From Megalobrama amblycephala (Eukaryota > Chordata > Actinopteri > Cypriniformes > Xenocyprididae), in NCBI RefSeq assembly GCF_018812025.1, contig NC_063054.1, forward strand, positions 29,836,356 through 29,900,355: a stretch of DNA of 64,000 nucleotides, in the 5' to 3' direction. Each line of letters begins with the position of its first letter. Position 1 is the first letter of the stretch. The notes beneath the pieces are model-generated. The model did not search any database. It saw nothing but the letters and a program-made list of their open reading frames with translations, and was not told the DNA's origin. Shown in pieces: positions 36,464 through 48,700 of the stretch. Position numbers and translations under genes: made by a program.

Positions 36464-36905
36464 GTGGGGTCAGTAATTTTTTTAAGGAATTAATACTTAT
36501 ATTCTGCAAGGATGCATTAAATTTATCAAAAGTGACAGAAAAATCATTTTTAATGTTACAAAAGGTTTATATTTAAAATAAATAATGTTCTTTTGAACTT
36601 TCAATTCATATTAAAATGTATCACGGTTTCCACAAACACATTGAGCAACTGTTTTCAACATATATAATAATAAGAAAAGTTATTTAAGTACCAAATCAGC
36701 ATGTTAAAATGATTTCTGAAGGATCATGTGATACTGAAGACTGGAAAAATGGCTGCTGGAAATTAAGTTTTGCCATCACAGTAATTAATTACATTTTAAA
36801 ATAGTATATTGTAATAATATAAGTTAAATTGTAATAACATTTTATATAATGTATTTTAGATAAAATAAATGCAGCTTTGGTGAGAGTTCTTTCAAAACAG
36901 TAGTG
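36464..36905 (-). mobile_element. Long-inverted-repeat cyprinid element, copy 2
   Basis: Reverse-orientation blocks: GCAAGGATGCATTAAATTTA, GTTCTTTTGAACTTTCAATT, AAAATGATTTCTGAAGGATC, and AATAAATGCAGCTTTGGTGA. Same family as 11031-11352 but more complete at the GGGGTCAGTAA end. Confidence 0.83.
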
Positions 36906-38139
36906 TGTTTTGTCTTACACCTTCTATTCCATTCTGGATTAAAGCAGATCTGAAATATTCAGCATAAATATATCTAATCTAAAGCCACATTCTTTGTAAT
37001 CAAGATTTCAAAACAAGTAGACAGTGGTGAACTTCCTCATTCTTTCTTGAAGACACACTTCTCATCACACTTCAATAATCTGAGAGATGTCACGTACACA
37101 CTCTCGCCTATATATGACACAGAGGAATATATCCCAAGGCTGTGTCTGTTTCTCCTGTAGAAATGGTGTAATATTGCTTCAACAGCAGTCATCCTGCCAG
37201 AACTTACATAGAGGGATCTGCCTCTCCCTTTTCCACTCCTAGTTTTACCCCCAGTAATCTGCTCTGTATTGTGCGGCTTTCACATCCCTGTGATTAACCT
37301 CGTACTCAGGAACACGTCATTCTCAGGAATCCCAGAGCTTTCTTTCTGCTCTTATAGCACTGCCAGGAAATTACATAAGAATATGTTACACTTGACAAAG
37401 GTCAGGTTGTCTCTGCAATAAGGCAGGGCACTAATGTTTGAATCCTTGCCAAAAAACTCCTTTCATCTCATGCACCAAAGCTGTAAAACCACCGTCTAAA
37501 AATGACAAAGGCCCGGCGAGCAGACACACCTAAAGTCTCAGAGTCCATAACATTTTAAAAAGTCCTTTATTGGGTCTGCTGACTAAAAGAGAATGCTGCC
37601 GTTTGTTCAATTGCAAGAGGTCACCTGGATTTATAATGAATAACATAGTTCTTAAATGAATATCGGTTTAAATAACATCATCAGGACCATTAAATTAATC
37701 TTCAAAAAATTTTTTCCAGATACTAAGATTTTGTCTATTTAGAATTATGAAATATAGTAGTTTGGAAATAAGTTTCCAAGGTCATTTTCAATGGAAGTCA
37801 TAAGTTCTCCCTATTTTGAGGAGCTGCCTCAAGACCTCTGGTGGTTGAGAATGAAATTGCAATATCATCTGATCAAATTTGGGATGACATTTATAAGGTT
37901 ACAAAAGATTTCTATTTCAAATAAATGCTGTTCTTTTGAACTTTGTATTGATCAAACAATCCTGAAAAAAAAAAATGTCAGGTTTCGAAAAAAATTTAAG
38001 CAGCACGACTGTTTTTAACACTGATAATAATAAGAAATGTCAAATTAGCATATTAGAATGATTTCTGAAGGACCATGAAAACCTGAAGACTAAAACAGTG
38101 CTGAAAATTCAGCTTCGTCATCGCAGGAATAAATTACAT

Positions 38140-39756
38140 TTACAGTTTTTTTCAATTGCTAACAAGCGTTTACCAATACATAAAGTACTTTTTCTAAACT
38201 CTTAACACAGCAACACACATACATCACACAATTAGCCAAATAGTTAATTTTCTGCCCAAAATCATATTTTGTTAAATAAACACAAACTCTACATTTCAAA
38301 ATGCTAAAAAACCTTTTTCAACACATACTAACTTAACTAAAACACAGCAAACCTGATTCAAAATAGAGTTGCTCTGTCAAAACATAGCACTAGTTTTCTA
38401 TCCAACATGAACATATAGTCAATCACAGCGCAATGAATGTCAAAATACTAACAGTTGATGGCATTATGAAAACTGCATTACTTGTCATGTTTCGGTTCTA
38501 CCTGCAGAAAATATGAAATCTGTAGTTTTTAAAATTTAAGTTTTTAAAAAAGTTTCCTTTTACTGCAGTAAAAAGTATAATGCATGTAAGCCATTCTACA
38601 TTTTGAATGTGTGCATTCTTGGCAACAGAAGTGAGTCATTATTTTATAGAATGTGCAGTAGAAAAAGAGAAGAAGAAGAAAGTAACAGAATTGCTCAGGG
38701 CAGCTACTGGTCAAATGAGTCCCCCTATGCAGAACTTCATTTGGCCCCTTGGTGTTGATGTTGCCCCCATAGAGGGTGGGATGGTGTCCCCTTGGCAGTG
38801 CCCTATGCAGACCACAAATTTTGTAAATATGGAACAGTGGTAGTGGAATTATTGTAGAAACTGCTGCCATTGATCAACAACAAATCCAGCATACATGGTC
38901 TTTGGTTATTATGGAAGCTTTTTTTCCACCACAGAATAAAAAATCATAAAAGGTAATTGTGACTTTTTATCAAAAATATTTTTTATTTTGCAATTGTGAG
39001 TTTACATCTCACAATTCTGAATTTTTCTTTCTCAGAATTGTAACAATTACCTTTTTTTTATTTTCTATTCATGGCAGTCAAGGGTTTCATAGGTTCCACA
39101 TGTAAGGGTGAAAACCATAGAGATGCACAATCCAGCACACATTCTTCCTCCTCTCCCATACCTCTTCTTCTCAGTTGTCCTGATCCAACTTCTCCTCTCC
39201 TCTATTCTTCTCCCTTACCCAGATATTATTTTCTCTCTGCTCCTCTGTGTTGTTCTTCATACACATTGAACAATCCGATTCAAAGAGTCCTATTTTTCTG
39301 TGTCCATGTAATGAAAATAAATTCAACACCTGACTATTCCTCCAACTGAAATTGTAATCTGCGATTTCTCAATATTTCAGTGATCTGCTATTTAAAAATG
39401 CTTATCAATTGTTTTAGTATTTGTTTTATATTTTTTTCCAGTACTTTTCCAGTACTGCTGTTGTTGCAAAAGTAAAGGTTTTATCCTATATTTAAAGATT
39501 GGAACATTAGGTCTTCATTTCTGACATGCTGTGTTTAAGCATTTGCAAATAAGATGAGAAAGATCCATGATTTTGGTATGAGGTAAGGTATAAGGTATTA
39601 GAAACGTGTTAATTGACTGCATTTTGTGTGAAAACGACATGAATTGTGTTAATGGTATGGTCACAACAGACGGATGTTCTGCTAAATGTGTTTAGAGTTT
39701 TGAAAATGTGACTACAGATTGGAAAAAAGTATGTTAGCAATTGGAAAAACTGTAAA
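38140..39756. mobile_element. Inverted-repeat element, TTTACAGTTTTTTTCAATTG ends
   Basis: The left end TTTACAGTTTTTTTCAATTG then CTAACA pairs with the right end TGTTAGCAATTGGAAAAACT then GTAAA. It sits inside copy 3 of the long-inverted-repeat element and itself hosts the palindromic AATTGCGAG-family copy at 38910. A weak minus frame (108 residues, 38870-38544) shows no transposase motif. Confidence 0.75.
38910..39076. mobile_element. Palindromic element of AATTGCGAG motifs, copy 3 (shortened)
   Basis: Begins TATGGAAGCTTTTTTTCCAC; the interior keeps AATTGTGAGTTTACATCTCA then CAATTCTGA. The right end is decayed at ATTCATGGCAG. At 167 bp it is about half of copy 1, probably after an internal deletion. 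Confidence 0.72.
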
Positions 39757-39815
39757 ATATATTAAAATAGAAAACAGTAATAATATTTCACCTGAAAGTT
39801 ACTTTGTTACAGCCA

Positions 39816-41544
39816 TATTGAAAATAAAAAACTTCTAATAACATAATATATATAAAAAAAATGTTTTACTTATTTCTTATAATATGTCACCCGGTATTTC
39901 AGTGTCACCTGATATTGTGCCATATTTTGTTTGACCCTTAATTGTGTGGCTTTTAATTGCCTTCTTTTTCATGGTCAATATGACTTTCAGTGTGTGCTAC
40001 CTCATCCCAGAATGTCTATCTCATTTTCCAGGATCCTGGAAACCACACAGGGGCCCTGCACAAAGGCAGTTAACATGTTTCCATGAGATAAAAGCTCAGC
40101 GATTGCAGACTCCTCAGTCCCGTGAGACCGAAGCTTTGCGTTTGAAATTGACAACTGACAGAAAGCGGTCAAACATTGATGCCTAGCAGTGCAAATGTTT
40201 TTCACAGTGGACTTGGCACAGTGGAAGGGCATCCTTCTCACAATCAAACTGTTTTAACAGCCACTGGCTCACTTTTGACTTTTGGTTGTCTGTTAAATGC
40301 AGTGACATTCATTGAATATAGTCAATGAAAAGGATTGTTATGTTAATAAAGTTTTTTAATGAAAGACAACACATAGTCGCAGTGAAGTGTGACTCTTGAT
40401 ATTATTCTGAACTGGTCTACTACACCAATGATGAATAAAAATAACACTCTTGGCTGAACACCAAATTAATTAAATGAAAAAAGTGCATCCATGCATCTGA
40501 TATAAAAGAAGATGATAACAGAACCACACAGGAGTTCCTATAAGATCACAAAATGATATCTCTCTCCTCAGACAACCCACCATTTTATTTAATAGTTGAA
40601 TGATTTATTTGCACTGTCAGTCTAACAGCCTGAATGACTGGTTCAGGGCCTAAAATAAAAGCCAATAAATACACTAAAAAAAACATGTTGTGCTTTATTT
40701 CTAAACAAGAAATCTGGCGAGTGACCTATTACGAACAGGTAATGGAAATACGTCAGCGTAAGGAGGCGAGGTATTCCTATTCGGTCGTCATCTACATGTT
40801 ATTATTGCTCATAATTCTGTTTGCCCAGCTCTTATGCTGTCATTGTGGATGTTTGCCTTTTTTACTCACTTTCATCACCAAACCAGCGAAAGTACAGTGT
40901 TTGCACACCTCTCATCGGCCATCTGTCTTTTCACACCTCTCCATTATGGATATACACCTTGTGCTTTAAATATCTCTGCAGGTGTGTATGTGTGATCTGT
41001 ATATTTGGACAGACTGTGACCGCAGACCATAAACAGTAATGATATGGAAGTGTGGTGTGACTATGGAAACACCATTGCTTTTGGTGAGTGTTTTATATAC
41101 ACACACCGTATCATTTATTGCATGTTAAGATGATGATGAAAGCCACCGGCACAGTAAACAACACTCAAATCTCGAAGTCCACAGGGACCATCATAAACCG
41201 CACCACATGCATCATTCATTCTCAAGCAAATGGGCCATGAGAAGGAGGGAAGATACAGGATGCAGACCTGCCAGGGTTGTGAAAAATTCAGAATTGAAGA
41301 ACTGGCACCTTTTCAAATCATAAATGTGAATTTTAATAGCATCATATCACAGGACGTTGAATTGGAATAACAGGAAGAGGAATTTTCTGAATTGCAGTTC
41401 AAAGAAATTCAACACAGTCGATACTTGGGAAATAAAATGTTGTACCAACTTGGTCCACAAAAGTCAATTTTTTATGATGAAGTAGGCCTATATTAAGTAA
41501 ATACAAATTTCTATAGGTGGCATTTCAAACATATCTCACGATCA
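39816..41544. other. Unique-looking non-coding sequence
   Basis: Several short frames (for example 40634-40969, which includes a hydrophobic stretch) lack any family signature. No repeat was recognised. Confidence 0.4.
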
Positions 41545-41765
41545 ATTTGTACGTATTTTAATGAGGTGGCTAATTCGTACAAATTCGTACGACCTCACTC
41601 ATATGAATTCATACGATTTGTCTAAACCCCAGTGACGGGTAGGTTTAGGGGCGGGGTTAGGGCTAGGTCATTTGTACGAATTCATACGAATTTGGCTACT
41701 CATAAAATACATACGATTTAGCAAAAAACGTGTGAATTCGTATGAATTGTAAAATATATATGAAT
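41545..41765. repeat. TTCGTACGAATT-rich interspersed repeat, copy 1
   Basis: Contains GAGGTGGCTAATTCGTACAA then ATTCGTACGACCTCACTC, a GGTTTAGGGGCGGGGTTAGG middle, and a complementary right side. A shorter copy lies at 45518-45640. Confidence 0.72.
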
Positions 41766-41781
41766 TGCCGAACGATCTACG

Positions 41782-41893
41782 CTGCTGTTCAGTTTTTAAT
41801 GTTTTTGAAAGAAGTCTCTCATGCTCAAAATGGGTGCCTTTATAAAATAAAGTAAAAACAGTAATATTGTGAAATATTAATACAATTTATTAT
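41782..41893 (+). mobile_element. Long-inverted-repeat cyprinid element, copy 4 (fragment)
   Basis: GTTTTTGAAAGAAGTCTCTC then ATGCTC, followed by AAACAGTAATATTGTGAAAT. Only the left fifth of the element remains. Confidence 0.78.
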
Positions 41894-42018
41894 ATTGATC
41901 ATGATTTCACCAAGTACAACATGTTCCTGGATCAACATATTTGTTGATCCTCAAAACAAGTTTCCAATCAACCAATCAGATTTGAGGGACAAGTTTACAG
42001 TTTATGTCAAGTTTAGGC

Positions 42019-42537
42019 TTAAAGGTGCTAAAGAGGATCTTTTCGTCGACTGAGAAACCAAAGACCGTTAGTGAGTTTTTGAAATGAGCGCATGCGTAAG
42101 AACAACCCCCCTCCTTCACAGCTCATTTCGAGGGAACGCCTCCCAAAACTCGTGCACGAGTATTGGAATACGAGTGTTTACCACCGGCATTCGCTGTGTC
42201 GTGTTAGTGGATTCATTATGTTGGACTCACCTCAGGTAACTCATAATCTGCAGTTGTTACTCCTGTCTCCTGACAAAAACATTGCATGCGGCGCCTGTGG
42301 AGTGTGGAAAGTTACTGGAGCGCGCAGCCGCGCTCATCTCTCACAAGGAACGTCATGGCAGTGATTGACAAGCCAGAGGGCCAATCATTTACGCGATGAA
42401 CCTCGTGCACAGATGATGTATATTAATATTATTCCTTTCAGTGCACCTAATAAATAGTCTTTTATCAGTTAGTAAAGACAGTTTCAAGTAATATTGCAAA
42501 AATGTATAAAACAAAACATCCTCTTTAGCACCTTTAA
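42019..42537. mobile_element. TTAA-type element, AGGTGCTAAAGAGG ends
   Basis: TTAAAGGTGCTAAAGAGGAT and ATCCTCTTTAGCACCTTTAA are exact complements bounded by TTAA. It is 519 bp long. The interior is CpG-richer than its flanks and its reading frames match nothing known. Confidence 0.88.
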
Positions 42538-42693
42538 AAGCAGGGTTAGGTGCTTCTACATCAGTGTTTTTCACCTATATTTCCCTCTGATTTTAAGGAT
42601 AAGTTATGGGTAGGGTTAGGTTTAGAGGTAGGGATAGGGTTAGGACTAAATTTTTTAGACAGGAATGTTGTTTCAGGATTAACAGAATATGTC

Positions 42694-43225
42694 TTAGGCC
42701 GCGTGTTCACCAAAGTGATTTAGCCAGCTGAAAACACTAGACACTCTGCTGAAAAGTTGAAAACGCCTATCTGTGAGCGTTTGAGAGCGCTTCTGCAGCA
42801 CACCGTTTTTTTTTTCAGTTGAGACGCTTTGTTGCTATGATACAGAATATCTGTGGGACTGTTACTTGTAACTGATTTTGCAGGTAATTTGTTTCAGACT
42901 AAAAATGTCGACACACTTCTTGTTAATGTAGTTGTACAGCAAGAATGTTGTGACATTTGGTGTTGTATTTGTCCTGCCCATCCTCCACTCTGATTGGATG
43001 GCTAGCTAAAAAGTGACAGTGATGAGCAGAGTGTTTTACTCAAAGTTGAACATTCTTCAATTCGAGGCGATCAGTAAAAAACGCTGAACTCTTAGTGCTT
43101 GAGCGTGAAAAAGACGCTCAGCGCTTACGCTCCTGGCATTTAAAAAACGCAGCGCTCCCATTGAAAACAATTGTAAAAATATGATAGCCACTGGAAAAAA
43201 ACACTTTCGTGGGCGCATGGCCTTT
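42694..43225. mobile_element. Inverted-repeat element, AGGCCGCGTGTTCACC ends
   Basis: The left end AGGCCGCGTGTTCACCAAAG pairs imperfectly with the right end CTTTCGTGGGCGCATGGCCT. It is about 530 bp long, with AAACGC/GCGTTT-type motifs inside. A reversed, diverged partner lies at 57805-58010. Confidence 0.7.
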
Positions 43226-44559
43226 TACTCCAGTCCAAATTTCAATTAATTTTAATACTTGTTTATATTCAAATTCAAATTCTGCGTCCTCTTTGCTACC
43301 TCAATTCAAATTCAGGAATTTGAAAACAGCTCTAAATAGTGCACCTGAGCCCTCAATGTGTGCAATGTGATGCTGAAACTCTTGCGGTCCTGCCAACCTC
43401 CATCCAAAAAGCTCATAATCTGTGTAGATGTTTTCTGATTAACCGTAGGACAGTTATGAAACCAAATTTGAATCTGGAGGCAATTGTAACAAATGAATAA
43501 TATTTCCTCATTATCTGTGGGATTAGAGTGGGAGGTTTCTGAGAAGAGACATCTAATTGGCGGATCCAGGACAAAGGTATGGTGAGCGGGCAGATGTGTG
43601 TGTTCCCTCTCTTCATTAAACTGATTGAACAGACTTTGATGTCTGCAAACAAGTCTAAACATCAGTGCCCGCTCCAGTGTTTGGTCCATAGCATTATGTT
43701 GATGTAAACAAAACAACATTTTAATGAGACACTGATAGTCTGTTTATAGGCTGCTACAGTGCACTTTGCTACAATGTCACGCTGGTATACGTACGTAAGG
43801 GCAACTCACCCTAATTACATGGGATCTTGTTGCAGATCTGACCAGAGATTGATAAGGGGGAAAGGGATTAGTATGACTTTCCCCACACAACTCCAACCAT
43901 GACGATAATGTATCCAAAAGACAGATATATTGCTCTACGCGCCGTCTGGGAACTGCATTAAAACTTGCGGTTCAGTGCCTTAAACTCTCTTTTCAAATGT
44001 GGTTAAATGATGGTTGCCATTGCACATTTATTGGCCATAAGCAAGGCTATGAACTTTAGTTAATAGAAAATCTAAAGAGACATATAGAAAGCAGGACAGG
44101 CCAGCCTTACAAGCCACAACTCCATCACCTCAGCAGGCCTCTCCACAGTCACTGCTTTTTTTTTCTTACTGCATTCAAAAAGGCAGTATTTCTTCATTAA
44201 TTCATTATGCACATGTTTGGTGTTGCATTACTTTAAATAATACAAAGTTTTACGCCGCTCTCTGGCATACATGATTGGTCAATCAAGTGGCATTCAGCAA
44301 TCTAGAGAACGTTCAAAAAAGATTACCTCATTCATGATAATTCTATCCTCATTCATTTGCCCTGTTGTCGGAAGTTGTACTTTAGCATTAGAATGGGGAA
44401 AACAATTGTCGGTACTACACAAGGCGGTGTGACATACTTAACACAAGCGTGTGAAGCCACAAGCGTTTGGCCAACACACATACTGTACTTGCTTTTGGTT
44501 ATGAACTGCATGGCGACACATTTTGCAAAGTCGATCTTGCGTCAAAAGTCTGAGGTCAG
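43226..44559. other. Unique-looking non-coding sequence
   Basis: AT-rich, with open frames on the minus strand at 43312-43719 that show no domain. No repeat ends were recognised. Confidence 0.4.
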
Positions 44560-44865
44560 TCATTTCTTTTCAATGTTTTTGAAATAGGTCTCTGCTCAAA
44601 AAGGCTGCATTTATTTTATAAAAACTACAGTAAAACAGTAATATTGTAAAATATTATTACAATTTAAAATAAAGTTTTCTATTATAATATATTGTGAAAT
44701 ATAATTTATTTTTGTGATAGCAAAGCTGATTTTTTTATCAGCCATTACTCCAGTCTTCAGTGTCACGTGATCTTTCAGAAATCATTCTAATATAGCTAGT
44801 GATTTTGTGCTCAATAAACATTTCTTATTTTTATCAATGTTGAAAACAGTTGTGCTGTAACTGTT
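44560..44865 (+). mobile_element. Long-inverted-repeat cyprinid element, copy 5
   Basis: Ordered blocks: AATGTTTTTGAAATAGGTCT, CAGTAATATTGTAAAATATT, CCAGTCTTCAGTGTCACGTG, TTTCAGAAATCATTCTAATA and ATCAATGTTGAAAACAGTTG. Confidence 0.82.
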
Positions 44866-45517
44866 CATATGAATTTCGATTCATTTAGCCTACTTATTTG
44901 TATTCAAATTCTCATTCAAATTCCTACGGCATTAACAAAATAATCAGTATTTCTTCATTAATTCATTATGCGCGTGTTTGATATTGCACTAGCTTACTTG
45001 ATAAACTTGAATAAAACAACATTCTATGTGGCTTTCCGGTAGCTATACATGATTCTGATTGGTTGATGATGATCTAGACGATCAAGGAAAGTCTGTTCAC
45101 TCGGCAGCCATATTTGCAATGCCTCTGGACAGCTATTTTGGGCATCCAAGACCAAGTCCTATCTACTTGAATGGGGGAATCCTGTAATCTCAAAAACTGC
45201 TTGTCGAACTCACAATTAAATAACATATTTCAAATCAGCAACACAATCTGACATGAACTGTCCACTACATTTTGTGTCTTATGCTCAAATAGCATTAAAA
45301 AAAGCTTATTTTTCAGGTTACATGAGCCAATGCGCAATCCTAAGCGTGAGTCTCAGGTTTCTATGGGAACCAGAGCTTCTAATGGCAGCTGCAGTGAAGC
45401 AATAACTTTATCAATCAGCGATTGGCTCTTTTACTTAGAAGGCGGGACGTATTCTGCCATATTATGCGTTGCAGTTTCTCCCATTCATAACTAATAGGAG
45501 TGAACCAATGCTATGTC

Positions 45518-45640
45518 ACGACCAATTCGTACGTTTTTTTATGAGGTGGCTAATTCATACAAATTTGTATGACCTCACTCTTACAAATTCATACAATTTG
45601 TTTAAACCCGGCAACTCGTAAAATACGTATGAATTAATGT
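45518..45640. repeat. TTCGTACGAATT-rich interspersed repeat, copy 2
   Basis: TCACGACCAATTCGTACGTT then TATGAGGTGGCTAATTCATA and CATACAATTTGTTTAAACCC, matching 41545-41765 but lacking its GGGTTAGG middle. Confidence 0.7.
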
Positions 45641-47304
45641 GAGATCAGGTTAAACCATCTTTCTATATCTATAGTCTTTGATCATACTGCTGGCCCGTTC
45701 TCTCTTGCGCAAGATTGTGCCATCTTACGTTCATTGATTGTATTGAAAAATAGAATGTACAGTAATCAGACCGAAGAAGGCTTCAGTAGGCTATTACAGT
45801 AGGCCGATTCAACATAATATACAGGTAAAATTATATATTTCAACTCAAATCAATAGCCTATTTGATGTTTGCGTACTATATTTATTTATTTAAGGAGTAA
45901 GCATATAATGTACAATCATCCAGTTATTATCTCAAAAAAAACAAAAAAAAACAAAACCGAAATAAAATAGATTGGCTGGGCTGACTAACTATACACTACC
46001 CTTATTTACTTAGCAAGCATGCTTTTCAAGTGAGAGATGGGGTGCCAAATCTTTTTTTTTTTTTTTTTTTAATAAACTCTGAGATCTACTCTTGAACATA
46101 TTTTGGACTTGAAATCTGAGCTTCCCATGTCAGAGAGCTTGGGGCCAACTGAATGAGATGAAGTTTTGGGTTGCTGGTGGGCGCACTCATCTAGAACCAC
46201 ACGCACATGCATCTCACTCAAGTGCACTTACTGTGAACAAGCTTCCTCAGCTTTGGAAACTCTTGCATGCTCCCCACAGCTAACCACAAACTGTGGAGCA
46301 CTCCTGCACTCTGGCAGACCCCATCAAACCCCACAGTAGGTGAAGAGCCTGCATAGCAGTCAGTGTGCCTTATATTTTCTTTGCATTTTCTCATTTTGCT
46401 CATGGGGCTCAGGTTGAGTTAGATAAATATGAGGTTTTGAATATTTCAGAGGGAAAAAAAGGATTGTACACACATCATCTTGTGACCTGGTGAGTTTAAA
46501 ATATAAAAAAGCAATAACATGCTGGTAATAAGTGGATTTGGTTGAGATAATATGGCATGTGAGTGACAGTAAGTCCAAACATGAAAGCGTCCAGTTTCAT
46601 AATGCTATTTGAAATGTGAAGACTAAAGTTGCGTATTTTATGCAGGTTATCCCTTTATTCAAAATATTTAAAAAAAAAATACACTGTCTTAGGTAATATA
46701 GGGATAAACTTAGACAAAAACATATAGTCCAGGTCACAGGAATCTCACTGGCCCCTGTAACGCTGCTTTAAGTGGAGTAGTTCTTTAATCCTCATTCTTC
46801 CATCCTCTTAATAGCTTGTTCTAGGAACCATTTGTATCCCTGTGGAAAGGGATTTTCCACTGTAAACCTCTTTGGCTGCCTTGTTGTATCATAATGTAGG
46901 TTTTACGGGGGCAATTTTATTTTTTTATTTTTTTTGTCTGCTACTGTCCGACATCTCTCAAAAAGTGATGGACTCAAATGGGCAATTATAGGTTACAGTA
47001 ATAGGCTACAATTCAAAAATGACCTGGTGAGAAAGGGTAATGTTTTTAAATGGTTATTTATGTTTCATTCTATTCTTGTAACCTCTATGCCTGATTCTTA
47101 TGGTGGTTTGAAACATTTTTGTGTTTTTTTTTTTTATTATTATTATTAAATAAAGGCTAGTTCTTTTATTTAAAGCTAGAATCTTTTATTTCAGCCAATA
47201 ATGGTGGAAATGTGTAACCGTTTTTTGTTTGTTTGTTTTGTTTGTTGTAGGTAGGCCTACAGCATTCACCGTATTTTGCAGGTAGGGTGCGGTCATTTGT
47301 AAAT
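45641..47304. other. Non-coding sequence upstream of aig1
   Basis: T and A homopolymer runs near 45940, 46052 and 47127; otherwise apparently unique. No coding exon. Confidence 0.45.
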
Positions 47305-47939
47305 TTAAAGGGTTATTTCACCCAAAAATGAAAATTATGTCATTAATTACTCACCCTCATGTCGTTCTACACCTCCGTTCATCTTCGGAACACAAATTAA
47401 GATATTTTTTATCAAATCCAATGGCTCGGTGAGGCCTGCATCGCCAGCAATAACACTCCCTTTTTCAATGCCCATAAAGCTACTAAAAACATATTTAAAA
47501 CAGTTCATGTGACTACAGTAGTTCAACCTTAATACTTTTTGTGCGCCAAAAATAACAAAATAGCGACTTTATTTCACAATATCGTTGAAGCTTCAAAGCT
47601 TTTCGAATAATTTGTTTCGAATCACTTGGTTCAGAGCGCCAAAATCCCATGATTCAGTAAACGAGGCTTCGTTCACGTGACTCTGGCAGTTTGTTACGCT
47701 CTCCGAACCACTGATTCGAAACAAATGATTCATTAAGCTTCATGAAGCAGTGTTTTGAAATCGCCCATCACTAGATATTGTTGAATAAAGTCGCTATTTT
47801 GTTATTTTGGCGCACAAAAAGTATTCTAGTCGCTTTATAATATTATATTATAATGAACAAAGGTCTTACGGGTGTGGAACGACATGAGGGTGAGTAATTA
47901 ATGACATAATTTTCATTTTTTGGTGAACTAATCCTTTAA
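47305..47939. mobile_element. Foldback element with TTAA ends, longer variant
   Basis: TTAAAGGGTTATTTCACCCA at the left and TGGTGAACTAATCCTTTAA at the right. The arms pair through CTCACCCTCATGTCGTTC / GAACGACATGAGGGTGAG. The centre holds inverted GTTTCGAATCACTTGGTTC / GAACCACTGATTCGAAAC. It ends about 620 bp upstream of the aig1 ATG. Confidence 0.85.
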
Positions 47940-48309
47940 TGTGTTTGGCTTCCGGTGTCATTAGCTTTCGAGTTACTTTTAGCTGTCCAAAACTGCTCGT
48001 TATGCTGCTTGATATATTGCTGGTATTTATTACCATATTATTTCAATGTATTGTCTTAATTATAAACACGGTTTGTAGCGCAAACAGTTTTAGTTTACTG
48101 CTCTTTGATATTCTTCCTCTAAATCGGAAGTCTCGCACATTCACAGAAAACACCTTACTTCCACGTTAAAAATAGGCCATAAAAACCAATATTCACTGAG
48201 TAAAAAAGTGTGACCAAACAATGACCTTGAATAAATAGTAGACTATATGTTACACCTAAATATTTTACACTATATTTGGACAGGAAATGATTTGCCTAGT
48301 GAGAAACAA

Positions 48310-48559
48310 ACGAAAAACACCAAATCTCCTCTACACAATGAGCATGCGCGAGCACAAAGAACAGTGACACGCGAGCTGCTCTGCACAGGCAGCGATGCTT
48401 GTTCCTATAGCAACAACCTCTCGCGCACATCCGCCGCCTCCACCAACTTCTCGCACGGATCCGCGCGACCCTCTCCTCCTCTCCTCCTCCCCACCGCATA
48501 ACAGCATCCCTCTGTCAACAGGATATTTCCTGAGACGGAAATACGACGGGGGAAGGAAA
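48310..48559 (+). promoter_or_regulatory. aig1: aig1 promoter and 5' UTR region
   Basis: GC- and CpG-richer flank directly before the aig1 ATG, in an otherwise AT-rich neighbourhood. It contains GCATGCGC at 48342-48349 (NRF1-like core), GTTCCTATAGCAAC at 48401-48414 (RFX X-box-like), several CGCGCG-type CpGs and a CT-rich tract near 48465-48495 that is probably 5' UTR. There is no clear TATA box. The start site cannot be fixed from sequence alone. Confidence 0.6.
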
Positions 48560-48700
48560 ATGGCGCTCATCCCATCACAGATCCTCAGAGTAGCGATACT
48601 CCTCTCTTATTTTTCTATCCTCTGCAATTACAAAGCCATAGACATGCCCGCGCATCAAACATACGGCGGTAGCTGGAAGTTTCTTACGTTCATAGATTTG
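48560..48700 (+). CDS. aig1: aig1 coding exon 1 (residues 1-47)
   Basis: Forty-seven codons from the ATG in AAAATGG to the donor GTAAGT at 48701. The exon encodes the first membrane span (about residues 6-24), the conserved loop [17 protein letters not shown] (residues 23-39) and catalytic Thr43, ending FIDL. No upstream in-frame Met extends the family similarity, so this start is chosen. The longer open frame that begins upstream at 48395 in the same frame is not AIG1-like before this Met. The frame's read-through past 48700 is intron. Confidence 0.96.

Larger units (their letters stand above)
37868..39815 (-). mobile_element. Long-inverted-repeat cyprinid element, copy 3, split by an insertion
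   Basis: The first part at 37868-38139 runs to GGAATAAATTACATT. The same element resumes at about 39757 with ATATTAAAATAGAAAACAGT then AATAATATTTCAC, exactly the family order. The gap is filled by the 38140-39756 element. Confidence 0.78.

Noticed and set aside
38544..38870. Transposase frame within the 38140-39756 element
   Set aside because: No DDE, helix-turn-helix or zinc-binding motif is visible in the 108-residue minus frame.
40634..40969. Possible small membrane protein on + strand
   Set aside because: One hydrophobic stretch in an AT-rich chance frame; no start context, conservation or neighbours support it.
42600..42660. Interstitial telomere-like repeats (GGGTTAGG)
   Set aside because: Only a few imperfect GGGTAGGGTTAGG units, of the kind found inside common fish repeats; not a telomeric array.
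1..48000. Coding exons of hivep2 (zinc-finger protein)
   Set aside because: No C2H2 zinc-finger pattern or other HIVEP-like coding segment was found on either strand; only non-coding exons remain possible.
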